This document shows positions 11,589 through 21,391 of a DNA stretch of 64,000 nt, one piece after another. Position 1 is the first letter of the stretch; each line of letters starts with the position of its first letter. The position numbers were made by a program, and so were the translations under genes. The notes beneath the pieces are model-generated. The model was not told where the DNA came from, did not search any database, and was given only the letters and a program-made list of their open reading frames with translations. Origin of the DNA: an uncultured Bermanella sp. (GTDB lineage Bacteria > Pseudomonadota > Gammaproteobacteria > Pseudomonadales > Oceanobacteraceae); assembly GCA_913058575.1 (NCBI GenBank), contig CAJXRF010000007.1, forward strand, positions 36,469 through 100,468, read 5' to 3'.

Positions 11589-11822
11589 TTAGTCTTCCCA
11601 GTTATCATGCTCTCCATCATCCGGAGCTAACTCAGTTATGACCGTATCGCCGCAAACTTTACATTTGCCTTCAATGGTAATTATGCCTTCTAATTCATAT
11701 TCTTCAGGCTCAACCATGCCCAAATCTGCTTTTTGGCATTGGTTACACCAAGTTTGCTCCAAAAAAGATGCTTGATCTTCTGCGTCACGCTGGTGAAAAT
11801 CGCGTTCTATTTTATCCATCAT
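11589..11822 (-). CDS. Small CxxC protein (possible zinc ribbon)
   Basis: CNQC...CKVC motifs. Confidence 0.6.
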   Translation of the reverse strand: MMDKIERDFHQRDAEDQASFLEQTWCNQCQKADLGMVEPEEYELEGIITIEGKCKVCGDTVITELAPDDGEHDNWED

Positions 11823-11847
11823 TTACTCCAACTTATTCAATACGGGA

Positions 11848-12348
11848 TTGTATATGGAATACCCACGTTTTCTAGTCCTAGAAGCCAGTAGTTACGAAGA
11901 AGATGCCTATCCAGTGGCCGCTTCTTGGTCAATTAGTGACGGTCAACTAAAAGCGGTACTCATTCGCCCAGAAGATGAGTGGCGTGAATCAGAAACTTCG
12001 ACCAATGACACACACCACATTACTCGCGACCATACCGAGATGGTGGGTGAAAGCGTATTGGATGTTATTCGTGAATTATCCGAAGACGTAGACAAACAGC
12101 CTGTCTATGTGAGTGATGCCTATTTACAAGGAAAATGGTTAAGCACACTTTATTCAGCCTATGGAGCCGAAGTGTCATTTGACATTGTACCTACAACAGA
12201 TTTGTTCTTAATGACCGAAAGTCAATTAGAGGAGGAATTAGAAAATTTGGCCAGCAATCTATTGTTAGATTTAAAAATAGCCGAAGAGCGCGTGCGCACG
12301 TTATTGGAATTATATTCACGCCTAAAGGATTCAGGCTTGTTAGAGTAA
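11848..12348 (+). CDS. Conserved hypothetical, possibly RNase H-like/exonuclease-like fold
   Basis: FLVLEASSYEE...YVSDAYLQGKWL; loose resemblance only. Confidence 0.5.
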   Translation: MYMEYPRFLVLEASSYEEDAYPVAASWSISDGQLKAVLIRPEDEWRESETSTNDTHHITRDHTEMVGESVLDVIRELSEDVDKQPVYVSDAYLQGKWLSTLYSAYGAEVSFDIVPTTDLFLMTESQLEEELENLASNLLLDLKIAEERVRTLLELYSRLKDSGLLE

Positions 12349-12385
12349 AAAAGCTGGGCTTGTAATTATTGTAATTACCAGCCCA
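12349..12385 (-). terminator. Terminator for hda, stem overlapping the hda stop codon
   Basis: 14-bp stem (one mismatch) tgggctggtaatta/taattacaagccca followed by gctttttt on minus strand. Confidence 0.75.
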
Positions 12386-13085
12386 TGACTGTTTTAACGA
12401 AAGGCCGGGTTAACTTTCTCTGAGCACTTAGCGAGGCATTATCTAAATCCTGAAGTACATCGAAAATTTGCACCATACTGCCTTCCACATGACGGACAAT
12501 GAAACGTGCCACATCAACAGTAAGATCTAGTCCACGATTATGAGCACGATACTGCAAGGCCTCTATTTTAAAGTCTTCATCCACTTCATTTAACTGATAC
12601 AACAAACCCCATTGCAGCCGAGTTAATAAGTCTGGCAGCTGAATGCCTAATGCTTCGGGATTTTTATCGGCAGCAAAAATAAGATGACCACCAGCATCGC
12701 GAACGCGATTAAATAAATGAAACAACGCTTCTTCCCACTTAGGTTTACCCGCAATAGCCTGTAAATTGTCCAAGGCAATCAAGGGTAAATCTTCAAGGCT
12801 TTCAAAAATTGCGGGGGAATACATAACGAGCTCGTCTAGGGGGAGATAGACGCTATTGGCACCATGGGCCTGAGCTTCATGGCATGCTGCCTGTAGCAAA
12901 TGGCTACAACCTACGCCAACAGGGCCATTAATGAAAATACTTTGCTCGCCTTGCGCCTGTGCGCTAAGGCGAATTTGCGCCACTACTTCAGTTGCTTGAA
13001 GCGCATAAAAATTGTCAAACGTGGCATCATCACGTAACTGAACTGACAAAGGTAGTTGTTCTACAACTTGTACAGAAGCCATCAT
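12375..13085 (-). CDS. hda: DnaA regulatory inactivator Hda
   Basis: QLPLSVQLRDDATFDNF, DnaA-like AAA+ motifs. Confidence 0.92.
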   Translation of the reverse strand: MMASVQVVEQLPLSVQLRDDATFDNFYALQATEVVAQIRLSAQAQGEQSIFINGPVGVGCSHLLQAACHEAQAHGANSVYLPLDELVMYSPAIFESLEDLPLIALDNLQAIAGKPKWEEALFHLFNRVRDAGGHLIFAADKNPEALGIQLPDLLTRLQWGLLYQLNEVDEDFKIEALQYRAHNRGLDLTVDVARFIVRHVEGSMVQIFDVLQDLDNASLSAQRKLTRPFVKTVMGW

Positions 13086-14176
13086 GTTTCCGAATAAAAC
13101 TCAGTTTCTTTATAAATTTCGTGTATATGTCGTAAGAGTACCACAATTATTGCCGCAACAGGCAATGCAAGTAACACTCCGACAAATCCAAATAGCTGAC
13201 CACCCGCCATAACAGCAAAAATAACCGCCACTGGGTGCAATCCAATCTTGTCTCCCACTAATATAGGGGTTAGCAAAACAGATTCAACCACCTGCCCCGC
13301 CATAAATACCAAAGCGATGACTGCTATGTGCCAATCAAGTCCAAACTGCATAAAGCCTGCCACACTAGCTGCCGCAACCCCTACCGCAAAACCCATATAG
13401 GGCACAATGCTGGCCAGTCCAGCCAATAGGCCCACCAGTAAGGCAAGCTTTAATCCAACCAACCAAAGGCCAAACACATAAATAACGGCCAAGGCTGCCA
13501 TCACCCATAACTGCCCTCTTAAAAAAGCCCCCACAACATCGTTACACTCTGAAGCCAGCCGCCCAACCTGCCCCTGAAAACGAACAGGCAAAAGTTTAAG
13601 AGATTTTTCAGTGAGAATATCCCAGTCACGTAACAAGTAAAAACCCACCACCGGAACCAAAGCCAAATTGGCTAAGGCCAACACTAGGCTTGTAGTTGAC
13701 GCACTAGCGCTATAAAGGATCGAGGCAAGCATGCCCTTGCTATCTCCCCATTGCGCCCAAAGTTGCTCTTTCAAATGGGCTACATCAAATATCTCGGGGT
13801 CTAAATCCAGCAAAGTGATCAGCCATGGCATAGCTTGAAATTGAACCCATTCTAACATTTGCGGGATATGGCTATAAGCCACCTTCAACTGCTGAATGGC
13901 CATGGGAATTACTAGCAGCATCACCCCCAATAAAAGCGTAAACAGCACTGTAAAGCACAAACTAACCGCTAAAGATCGTGATAACCCTAGCTCCTCTAAG
14001 CGATCAGCCAATGGGTCACCTAAGTAGGCGAATAGTGCGCCCAACATGAATGGTGTCAAAATGGGCTGAAGATTCCCTATCAGCCAAAAAAACAATAGGG
14101 CCAGCACCAGCCATAAAAGCGGCTTTAAGCCAATTTGCAATGCGTTATTCAAATTCCATCTCCTTTGTCGGCACAA
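13082..14176 (-). CDS. AI-2E family transporter (PerM-like)
   Basis: Multi-TM with family-typical GLASIVPYMGF. Confidence 0.9.
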   Translation of the reverse strand: MCRQRRWNLNNALQIGLKPLLWLVLALLFFWLIGNLQPILTPFMLGALFAYLGDPLADRLEELGLSRSLAVSLCFTVLFTLLLGVMLLVIPMAIQQLKVAYSHIPQMLEWVQFQAMPWLITLLDLDPEIFDVAHLKEQLWAQWGDSKGMLASILYSASASTTSLVLALANLALVPVVGFYLLRDWDILTEKSLKLLPVRFQGQVGRLASECNDVVGAFLRGQLWVMAALAVIYVFGLWLVGLKLALLVGLLAGLASIVPYMGFAVGVAAASVAGFMQFGLDWHIAVIALVFMAGQVVESVLLTPILVGDKIGLHPVAVIFAVMAGGQLFGFVGVLLALPVAAIIVVLLRHIHEIYKETEFYSET

Positions 14177-14188
14177 TATAGGCCAGAC

Positions 14189-15265
14189 TTATAAATTCCA
14201 TTTGAAGTATTCAATATCAAAACTTCCAGGCTCTTCATTTTCTTCAATTTTATGTTTTATAGGCACTAATTTTCGATCAAGTGCTAGGGTTTGCTTGAGC
14301 TGCTTAACTGTGCCATTCAATTGCAAACTCATAAACAAGCGGTCTTTATTTACCTTCATTACGGCAACTTGTTTTGTAATGGCCATTTTTTCTAAGTATT
14401 GGGTGACTTTTGCATAGTCAGAGAGTGATCTGACAGCACTAATTTGAATGCTAAGTGAGCTAGCATCTTGATTACTGGGTTTTAAGGCAAAGCTATTGGC
14501 CAATACTTGCGCGGAAGCGGTTAAGCCCTCCAGCACCTGCTGCTCTAAGGATATGGTTTCAAATACAAAGTTTTGCTTTACGCCTTTTAAGTAGAAGCTC
14601 CACTGGCCCTTCCATTTACCACCAGTTGTTTTATAAATACGACTGGCCAGCACTGACTCAGCCCCATAACGCTTACTTGCTTGCACAATTGGCTCATCAA
14701 ACATTCCCCATAACTGTTCAATGGGTAGCGTCATGGAATCATCTAAGTCATTTAACGGGTATATAAGCGGTAAGCCACGCTTTAGAGCGCCACTTTGCAG
14801 TGCCTTTTGGCCAAGGTGATCCACGCCATCACTCATAATCAACCGCTTTGTACCGTCATCTATGGCCATCCATACTAAAATACTAGGTCGATTAGCACCC
14901 CACCTAGGAAGCTTGCCTCGTTTAATCAGTCCTTGAATAGACTTCCCTTCAAATTGCATGGTTAACCACAAAGACCCAGGTAAAGCGCCAGCCAACTGGC
15001 CATTCTCTACCGTTGCATAGCTAAACTGGTATAAGTATTGATCAGCAATGGTCAGCGCTTTATTAATGGCGGCTCTGTCTGCGGGTACCGCAAAGCCACT
15101 GACTTTTTGTAACACCTCTAACAAACCTGCTCGAGCGGCTTCTTGGCGAGCACTTTGTGACTGATCGCTCACCAGTATTTTTGCATCGTATAAATTGCCA
15201 ACCGATTTCCCATAGGAGGGCATAGCGATAACAGCAAACAACACAACAAGAAGTACAGATTTCAT
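14189..15265 (-). CDS. DUF2066 domain-containing exported protein
   Basis: Signal peptide and context next to purM. Confidence 0.8.
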   Translation of the reverse strand: MKSVLLVVLFAVIAMPSYGKSVGNLYDAKILVSDQSQSARQEAARAGLLEVLQKVSGFAVPADRAAINKALTIADQYLYQFSYATVENGQLAGALPGSLWLTMQFEGKSIQGLIKRGKLPRWGANRPSILVWMAIDDGTKRLIMSDGVDHLGQKALQSGALKRGLPLIYPLNDLDDSMTLPIEQLWGMFDEPIVQASKRYGAESVLASRIYKTTGGKWKGQWSFYLKGVKQNFVFETISLEQQVLEGLTASAQVLANSFALKPSNQDASSLSIQISAVRSLSDYAKVTQYLEKMAITKQVAVMKVNKDRLFMSLQLNGTVKQLKQTLALDRKLVPIKHKIEENEEPGSFDIEYFKWNL

Positions 15266-15445
15266 ATTTGCAGGGCTTATATTTATATGGGAGGCGCCAT
15301 TCTGACAAAAACAGCAGAAATTACAGCTCTTTTTAAGAAAATATCACCTATATGGGCCTGTAGGATTTCTAAAATCAGACACCGGTGGTAAAATCCGGCA
15401 CCATTTTTTTCATTTCCTTGATCTTTTTTATAAAAGGCTGCCCAT

Positions 15446-16501
15446 ATGAGCGATCAAAACAAGTCTCTTAGCTACAAAGACGCCGGTGTAGACATTGAAG
15501 CCGGCAATGCACTTGTTGACCGTATTAAAGGTGTTGTTAAAAAAACACGCCGCCCTGAAGTAATGGGTGGACTTGGCGGCTTTGCCGGCCTATGCAGCCT
15601 ACCCACTAAATACAAAGAACCTATTTTAGTATCTGGCACCGACGGCGTGGGCACCAAACTACGCTTAGCCATGGATTTAAACAAGCACGACACCATTGGC
15701 ATCGATCTAGTGGCCATGTGTGTAAACGACCTAATCGTATGCGGTGCTGAACCTTTATTCTTTTTAGATTATTACGCCACGGGCAAATTAGACGTGGACG
15801 TAGCCACCTCAGTAGTTACGGGCATCGGCGAAGGGTGTCAGCAGTCAGGTTGCGCTTTAGTGGGCGGTGAAACAGCTGAAATGCCAGGCATGTACCACGG
15901 CGGCGATTACGATCTGGCAGGTTTTTGTGTTGGCGTTGCTGAAAAAGAAGAGCTTATCGATGGCAGCAAGGTGAAAGCTGGCGACGTAATTGTCGGTATT
16001 CAGTCTTCAGGGCTACATTCAAACGGTTATTCTTTGGCTCGTAAAATTTTAGAAGTATCAGAAGCTGACCTAAGCGAAGAGCTAGACGGTCAAACTTTAG
16101 CCGATGCTCTAATGGCACCTACTCGTATTTACGTTAAGCCTGTTCTTAAACTATTAGAAACAGTCGATGTGCATTCTATCTGCCACATCACAGGTGGTGG
16201 CGTTTACGAAAACATTCCCCGCGTACTGCCTGAAAACACCAAGGTTATCCTTGATGGTTCAGCTTGGCAGCGCCCTGCCATTTATGACTGGCTACAAGCT
16301 AAAGGCAATGTTGACTGGCATGAAATGCACCTAACATTTAACTGCGGTCTAGGCATGATTGTGGTGCTTCCTGAAGAAAAAGCTCAAGAAGCCATTGACA
16401 TCTTAAATGCTGAAGGCGAGACCGCTACCCTAGTAGGCCGCATTGAAGCAGCCAATGAAGGCGATGCCCTAGTAATTGTTAAAGGCGTAGACGAGGAATA
16501 A
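15446..16501 (+). CDS. purM: Phosphoribosylformylglycinamidine cyclo-ligase
   Basis: [33 protein letters not shown]. Confidence 0.97.
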   Translation: MSDQNKSLSYKDAGVDIEAGNALVDRIKGVVKKTRRPEVMGGLGGFAGLCSLPTKYKEPILVSGTDGVGTKLRLAMDLNKHDTIGIDLVAMCVNDLIVCGAEPLFFLDYYATGKLDVDVATSVVTGIGEGCQQSGCALVGGETAEMPGMYHGGDYDLAGFCVGVAEKEELIDGSKVKAGDVIVGIQSSGLHSNGYSLARKILEVSEADLSEELDGQTLADALMAPTRIYVKPVLKLLETVDVHSICHITGGGVYENIPRVLPENTKVILDGSAWQRPAIYDWLQAKGNVDWHEMHLTFNCGLGMIVVLPEEKAQEAIDILNAEGETATLVGRIEAANEGDALVIVKGVDEE

Positions 16502-16505
16502 TTCA

Positions 16506-17180
16506 GTGAAATCTGAACCGGCTGAACCAGCACGCATCGTTGTTCTTATTTCTGGCTCTGGCTCGAACATGCAAGCCATTGCAGAATCTTGCATAAAAAA
16601 AGAAATGGATGGCGAAATTGTCGCGGTGATCAGTAATCGCCCTGCGGTGGCCGGACTTGATCGAGCTGAAAAGCTTGGTATCGCCACAGACATTGTGGAC
16701 CATACCGAGTTTGCCAGCCGCGAAGAGTTTGACGTTAACTTGATTCGCGCCATCGATGAACACAGCCCTGATATCATTATCTTGGCTGGCTTCATGCGCA
16801 TATTAACGCCTGACTTCGTTCGCCGCTATAAAGGTAAACTGGTAAACATTCACCCTTCACTGCTACCAAAATACAAAGGGCTAAACACCCACAAACGTGC
16901 TTTAGAAGCAGGTGATAAAAAGCATGGCGTTACCGTGCATTTTGTCAGTGAAGATTTAGATGGCGGCCCGAATATTATTCAGGCCGTGGTACCTGTGCTT
17001 GATGACGATAATGCTCAAACCCTGCAGGTTAGAGTGCAAGCTCAAGAGCATATAATCTTTCCCATCGCGGTTAAGTGGTTTATAGAAGGTCGATTATCCA
17101 TGATTAAGGGAGATGCTTATTTTGACAACCAAGCTCTACCTGAAACAGGTTTGCAGTTAAGCCCTGAGTCCATCAGCTAA
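16506..17180 (+). CDS. purN: Phosphoribosylglycinamide formyltransferase
   Basis: VLISGSGSNMQAI; LAGFMRILTPDFV; NIHPSLLPKYKG. Confidence 0.97.
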   Translation: MKSEPAEPARIVVLISGSGSNMQAIAESCIKKEMDGEIVAVISNRPAVAGLDRAEKLGIATDIVDHTEFASREEFDVNLIRAIDEHSPDIIILAGFMRILTPDFVRRYKGKLVNIHPSLLPKYKGLNTHKRALEAGDKKHGVTVHFVSEDLDGGPNIIQAVVPVLDDDNAQTLQVRVQAQEHIIFPIAVKWFIEGRLSMIKGDAYFDNQALPETGLQLSPESIS

Positions 17181-17192
17181 AAGCGCCATAAT

Positions 17193-17229
17193 AAGTTCAA
17201 CTGCTAGTCACACCAAGGCAGTTGGGCTT
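17193..17229 (+). terminator. Probable terminator after purN
   Basis: 12-bp stem (2 GU) aagttcaactgc/gcagttgggctt. Confidence 0.5.
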
Positions 17230-17262
17230 ATACTGAAAAAAACAAATCCTAGGCCGTACCCT

Positions 17263-18039
17263 TTGACTAAGTTTATTTTCAGCACACTCCTTACGTTCAC
17301 TCTATTTAATTCCTGTCTAGCTGACGCGCCTAACAGTGAAGTACTTGAGCCCACAACCAACCAACAACAGCCAAGCTCAAAAAGCCTTAGCCCCTATAGC
17401 GCTAAATATGAGGCCACTTGGAAAGCAGGTTGGTTCCCCATTACCGTTCAAGCGACTCGCACCCTTAAGCAAACTGATGAAGCACTTTGGCAACTTTCAT
17501 TTGAGGCGTATTCATCCATTGCCGACTTAAGTGAAATAACTAACTTCCATGTGTCTGAAGGCTCCATTAAACCCCAAAACTATCGCTACAAGACCACTGG
17601 GTTTTTAACTAAATCAAAAAGAAGCCAAGAGTTTAACTGGCAGGAAAAAAAATTATGGCTACCCAATAAAGACACATGGGCAGAATACGAACTACCTGAA
17701 AACCTGCAAGACAACCTAAGCTATCAAGAACAAATCCGCTTAGATCTTATGTCTGGGCTTACCGAGTTTCATTACCCCATCGCTTATAAAAACCGCTTAA
17801 AGCACTACTATTTTGAAGTAGTAGGCGAAACTGAGCTTAATAGTGGCCAAGGCCCTATAACGGCCATTCAGGTTAAGCAAACTCAATTAAAGAGCAAAAA
17901 GGAATCCACTCTTCTTTGGTACGCCAAGGATTTTGAATACATTTTACTAAAACTTAAAAAGGTAAAGTCTAACGGTGACAAAAGCGTCATCTTGTTAAAA
18001 GAGGCGCAATTAAAAAATGAAATCCTAAAAGGCTTCTAA
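17263..18039 (+). CDS. DUF3108 domain-containing exported protein
   Basis: Signal peptide; YSAKYEATWKAGWFPITVQATRTL. Confidence 0.85.
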   Translation: MTKFIFSTLLTFTLFNSCLADAPNSEVLEPTTNQQQPSSKSLSPYSAKYEATWKAGWFPITVQATRTLKQTDEALWQLSFEAYSSIADLSEITNFHVSEGSIKPQNYRYKTTGFLTKSKRSQEFNWQEKKLWLPNKDTWAEYELPENLQDNLSYQEQIRLDLMSGLTEFHYPIAYKNRLKHYYFEVVGETELNSGQGPITAIQVKQTQLKSKKESTLLWYAKDFEYILLKLKKVKSNGDKSVILLKEAQLKNEILKGF

Positions 18040-18069
18040 TGCTTTTTAACCATTTCCTTTTAACGTAGA

Positions 18070-18177
18070 ATGCGCCCCATCCAGGGGGAGGCCTAAGGCC
18101 TGAGATGTCTGTTCCCAGCGAACCCCTAGAACCTGATCCGGTTAATACCGGCGTAGGAATGGACGCATTTTTTTATA
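18070..18177 (+). promoter_or_regulatory. TPP riboswitch (THI element)
   Basis: Core agggggaggcc...ggcctgagatg...acccctagaacctgatccggttaataccggcgtaggaatgga. Confidence 0.96.
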
Positions 18178-18258
18178 TTAATGGCTTTCAATGGCGGCTT
18201 CGATCGCCAACACTACGCAGTAACCGGGCTCTTATTCAATATTTTGGAAAAGACCCAA

Positions 18259-20355
18259 ATGAAACACCCAAGTATTTTTAAAGCCTCACCTCTACTGGCC
18301 GCTTTGCTAATTGCAAATAACGCCCTCGCTCAAGAACAGGCCCAGGATAATAGCCCTGTTACTTTAGATACTGTAAAAGTAAACGCCGATTTTCGCGAAC
18401 TAGACTTACAACAAATCCCATCTGCCATTACCGTGGTAGGCGAAGATGACATCCAAAAGCGTAATGCCGACCACTTGGAAAGCATTTTATCTTTAGCGCC
18501 AAACGTCAACTACTCAGCGGGTGCCTCTCGTGGTCGATATTTTCAAATTCGTGGCATCGGTGAGCGCAGCCAGTTTGTAGACGCTGTCAACCCTTCCGTG
18601 GGCTTGATAATTGATGGCGTTGATATGACTGGCCTAGGCGGTGCAGCCACCCTGTTTGATGTACAGCAGGTTGAAATTTTACGGGGCCCTCAAGGCACTG
18701 CCTTTGGGGCCAATGCATTGGCTGGCGCCATCAACATTAAAAGCAAACAACCTACCAAAGAAACTGAAGGATATATTGAAGCAGAAGTAGGCAATTACGG
18801 TAAGCAAACCTTAGGTACCGCGGTATCAGGTCCGTTATCTAATAGTATTCAAGGTCGTTTTGCCATTAATAAAACTCTCTCTGATGGCTATATGGAAAAC
18901 GTACATTTAAATCGTGACGATACTAACAATATTGATGAAACAGTGGCACGAGCGCAATTGAATTGGCAGGCAAACAAAAATAATGACTTTAGCTTTTCTT
19001 TATTAAAAGCAGATATAGATAATGGCTATGATGCATTTAGCCTTGATAACAACCGCACCACTTATTCTGATGAGCCTGGAAAAGACACGCAAGACACTAC
19101 TTCCTCATCAATTAAGTGGGAAAACACCTCAAATGAATATTTCAACATTGGAATATTAGCCTCACACAATGAAAGCGATATCGTATATGCCTATGATGAA
19201 GATTGGGCTTTTGATGGCATCCATGTTGATGGCTACAACTCTAGAGATGAATATTTACGCGACTATCAACGCTCAAATATCGACATTCGATTACTTTCTA
19301 ATACTAAGAGTCGATTATTCGGAGGTAGCACGAGCTGGCTTGCAGGGACTTATATAGCCGATCGAAAAGAAGATCTAACTCGAAACTATTTTGGACAATT
19401 TACCAGTGTTCTTGAGCAGTCCTCATCCGCAATATATGGGCAACTTTCAAGTCAATTAAGTAACACCTTAACCCTAACTTACGGCCTTCGAGTAGAAGAA
19501 TGGAATAATACATATACGGACTCAAACAATACAGGGAGTGATGAAAACGAAACACTTTGGGGCGGAAAAATCACATTAGAATCTCTCATTACTATGAACC
19601 ACCTTGCTTATATATCACTAGCCAGAGGCTATAAAGCAGGAGGAGTAAACTCCGATGAGAGCATTTCAAATGATAATCGTACCTTTGAAACCGAGTTTAA
19701 TAATTCCCTCGAAATAGGTTTAAAATCTAGCCTATTAAATGATGAATTAACCACACGCATTGCGGCTTTTTATATTCAACGCAAGGACCAACAAGTTAAA
19801 GTTTCAGAAGCAATTACAGGCACCAATAATGCCATCTCCTTCAAAGAATATTATGACAACGCTACAGAAGGCCGAAACTATGGACTAGAGATCGAAAGTA
19901 ATTGGCAAGCTACTAAAACGATATCTTGGCAAGCTAGCGTAGGGTATTTAAATACTGAATTACTGGAATATAGCTACACTGATAAATACGGCACCTCCTA
20001 TAACAACGATGGTCGAGCCCAAGCTCACGCCCCAGAATATTCAATTGCCAGCAGCATTGATTTCAAAGCTACTCAAAATATAAGTCTAAACCTTGAAGTC
20101 GAAGCGAAAGATGAGTTCTATTTTTCAGACAGTCATGACGAAAAGTCAAAAGCTTATGCCTTGCTTCATGCTAGCGTCCGCTATATTAAAGATAACTTAG
20201 AACTTTCACTAAATGGACACAACTTAACCGACAAAGATTATGCCGTAAGAGGGTTTGGTTTTGGCAATGATCCTAGAAATGGATACAGTGACACACAACA
20301 CGTACAGTTAGGTGCCCCACGCTTAGTCAGTATAAGCGGCCGTTACAGTTTCTAA
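18259..20355 (+). CDS. TonB-dependent receptor, predicted thiamine/thiamine-precursor uptake
   Basis: Plug and barrel motifs; C-terminal ...ISGRYSF; start at MKHPSIFKAS with signal peptide; track start 18181 less likely; TPP riboswitch upstream. Confidence 0.88.
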   Translation: MKHPSIFKASPLLAALLIANNALAQEQAQDNSPVTLDTVKVNADFRELDLQQIPSAITVVGEDDIQKRNADHLESILSLAPNVNYSAGASRGRYFQIRGIGERSQFVDAVNPSVGLIIDGVDMTGLGGAATLFDVQQVEILRGPQGTAFGANALAGAINIKSKQPTKETEGYIEAEVGNYGKQTLGTAVSGPLSNSIQGRFAINKTLSDGYMENVHLNRDDTNNIDETVARAQLNWQANKNNDFSFSLLKADIDNGYDAFSLDNNRTTYSDEPGKDTQDTTSSSIKWENTSNEYFNIGILASHNESDIVYAYDEDWAFDGIHVDGYNSRDEYLRDYQRSNIDIRLLSNTKSRLFGGSTSWLAGTYIADRKEDLTRNYFGQFTSVLEQSSSAIYGQLSSQLSNTLTLTYGLRVEEWNNTYTDSNNTGSDENETLWGGKITLESLITMNHLAYISLARGYKAGGVNSDESISNDNRTFETEFNNSLEIGLKSSLLNDELTTRIAAFYIQRKDQQVKVSEAITGTNNAISFKEYYDNATEGRNYGLEIESNWQATKTISWQASVGYLNTELLEYSYTDKYGTSYNNDGRAQAHAPEYSIASSIDFKATQNISLNLEVEAKDEFYFSDSHDEKSKAYALLHASVRYIKDNLELSLNGHNLTDKDYAVRGFGFGNDPRNGYSDTQHVQLGAPRLVSISGRYSF

Positions 20356-20413
20356 ACGCACTACTATAATTTAAGCCCACTACCAGCGGGCATTTTTATA
20401 AAAAGGATACAAA

Positions 20414-20695
20414 ATGGAATTATCTGTCGAAATAAGCAAATACCCTTTGGCAGATGATTACATCCCTGCCATCAAAAATTTCATAGAGCGCTTGCAAAAA
20501 ATCAATGGTTTAAGCGTTGTAGGTAACACCATGAGCACGCAAGTGTTTGGTGACTATGATCTTGTCATGGATACACTAAAAAACGAGATGCGCTATTCCT
20601 ACGAACAATACGGAAAAGCCATATTCGTTTGTAAGTTTATCGGCATGAATCTAGACCCCGCTCTTAACCCACACGATACAAAGACAGCCAATTAA
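20414..20695 (+). CDS. YkoF/thiamine-binding-like (MTH1187-related) protein
   Basis: MELSVEISKYPLADDYIPAIKNFIERL...; operon context. Confidence 0.75.
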   Translation: MELSVEISKYPLADDYIPAIKNFIERLQKINGLSVVGNTMSTQVFGDYDLVMDTLKNEMRYSYEQYGKAIFVCKFIGMNLDPALNPHDTKTAN

Positions 20696-20710
20696 GGTTA
20701 GATATATCAG

Positions 20711-21388
20711 ATGGACAGCTTAAATATTAGCAGCTCAGTAATAGAGTCATTTATACAAGGGGTTGTCAGTGACTCACTTGTCATGAGCTATTGGGAAGTA
20801 ATTGCCGCACTCCTAAGCCTTGTGTACTTAGTATTAGCCATGAAGCAAAACAGTTTGTGCTGGTACGCCGGCTTTGCCAGCACAGCCATCCTAAGTTGGC
20901 TGTTCTGGGATGCCAGTCTTTTAATGGAGTCAGCTTTAAATATTTACTACCTAGCCATGGCCATTTACGGCTGGTACATGTGGAATTATGGTGGGAAACA
21001 TCAGCAATCAGACAATAGCAAGCTAACCATTAGCACATGGAGCTTAAAGCAGCACGCACTGGCTATTTCTGGGGTTACATTTCTAAGCTTAATTTCAGGT
21101 TTTTTATTAACCAACAACACGGGTGCCGCCCTACCCTATCTAGATTCATTCACCACCTGGGGCGCGGTACTCACCACCTATATGGTGGCTAAAAAAATTC
21201 TCGAGAATTGGATCTATTGGATCGTCATCGATTTGCTGGCAACTTACATGTATGCCGACCGAAATTTAAACGTATTGGCGCTACAAATGTTTATTTTCGT
21301 TATTATGTGCTTTTTTGGTTTCAAATCTTGGTTAATCACTTATCGTCAGCAGCTCCCTGTAAACACCGCCGTCAACACAGCAAATTAA
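20711..21388 (+). CDS. pnuT: PnuC-family transporter, predicted PnuT (thiamine)
   Basis: NSLCWYAGFASTAILSWLFWDASLLMESALNIYYLAMAIYGWYMW. Confidence 0.88.
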   Translation: MDSLNISSSVIESFIQGVVSDSLVMSYWEVIAALLSLVYLVLAMKQNSLCWYAGFASTAILSWLFWDASLLMESALNIYYLAMAIYGWYMWNYGGKHQQSDNSKLTISTWSLKQHALAISGVTFLSLISGFLLTNNTGAALPYLDSFTTWGAVLTTYMVAKKILENWIYWIVIDLLATYMYADRNLNVLALQMFIFVIMCFFGFKSWLITYRQQLPVNTAVNTAN

Positions 21389-21391
21389 TTA

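Noticed and set aside
18181-18258. Track start of the TonB receptor
   Set aside because: Upstream residues lie at the riboswitch edge; the signal peptide begins at MKHPSIFKAS (18259)
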